Part shown: in pieces, positions 5,104 to 5,105 of the stretch
Layout of the letters: every line of letters starts with the position of its first letter
Numbering within the stretch: position 1 is the first letter of the stretch
Notes under the pieces: model-generated
The model's input: the letters and a program-made list of their open reading frames with translations, nothing else
Databases searched by the model: none
Told to the model about the DNA's origin: nothing
Assembly (NCBI GenBank): GCA_017614275.1
Contig: JAGACE010000173.1
Span: forward strand, 1 to 5,105
Length of the DNA: 5,105 bases
Origin: Clostridia bacterium
GTDB lineage: Bacteria; Bacillota; Clostridia; Oscillospirales; Acutalibacteraceae
Direction: 5' to 3'
Position numbers and translations under genes: made by a program

Positions 5104-5105
5104 AA

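Overview
The window looks like a chromosomal segment from an anaerobic, moderately GC-rich member of the Bacillota, most likely Clostridia. The reasons are strong AAGGAGG Shine-Dalgarno sites, an EtfB of the clostridial (flavin-bifurcating) sequence type, a fused family I acyl-CoA transferase, and a PadR-type regulator. The genes are closely packed, and the only AT-rich stretches are two intergenic regions. No RNA gene, insertion sequence, CRISPR array or tRNA was seen.

Layout, right to left. A PadR-family regulator (4528-5103, +) is transcribed away from an alpha/beta hydrolase (3579-4328, -). The 199-bp divergent region between them carries a consensus-like promoter for the regulator, a weaker candidate promoter for the hydrolase, and three inverted repeats. 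The hydrolase is followed by a terminator-like hairpin (3541-3567). A second AT-rich control region then leads into a tight minus-strand operon: fused acyl-CoA transferase (1852-3480), acyl-CoA dehydrogenase (694-1836) and electron transfer flavoprotein beta subunit (677 down to the left edge, truncated by the window). The Etf alpha gene is expected just outside the left edge.

The most informative signal is regulatory. The perfect 16-bp palindrome ATGTAAATATTTACAT in the divergent region (4431-4446) recurs with 15 of 16 bases identical 34 bp before the CoA-transferase start codon (3514-3529, ATGTAAATATTGACAT). Both copies have the ATGT-N8-ACAT form described for PadR operators. One PadR protein therefore probably controls its own gene, the hydrolase and the CoA-transferase/dehydrogenase/Etf operon as one regulon.

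Working hypothesis (inference): this is a regulated cassette for hydroxycinnamate esters. The hydrolase resembles intracellular cinnamoyl/feruloyl esterases and would release an aromatic acid. The CoA-transferase would activate it, and the acyl-CoA dehydrogenase with an electron-bifurcating EtfAB would reduce the side-chain double bond. This parallels the caffeate-respiration (car) genes of Acetobacterium woodii, but no CoA ligase gene lies between the transferase and the reductase, and an esterase and a PadR switch are added. A propionate, acrylate or butyrate type short-chain pathway remains a real alternative, because the sequence alone does not fix substrate specificity.
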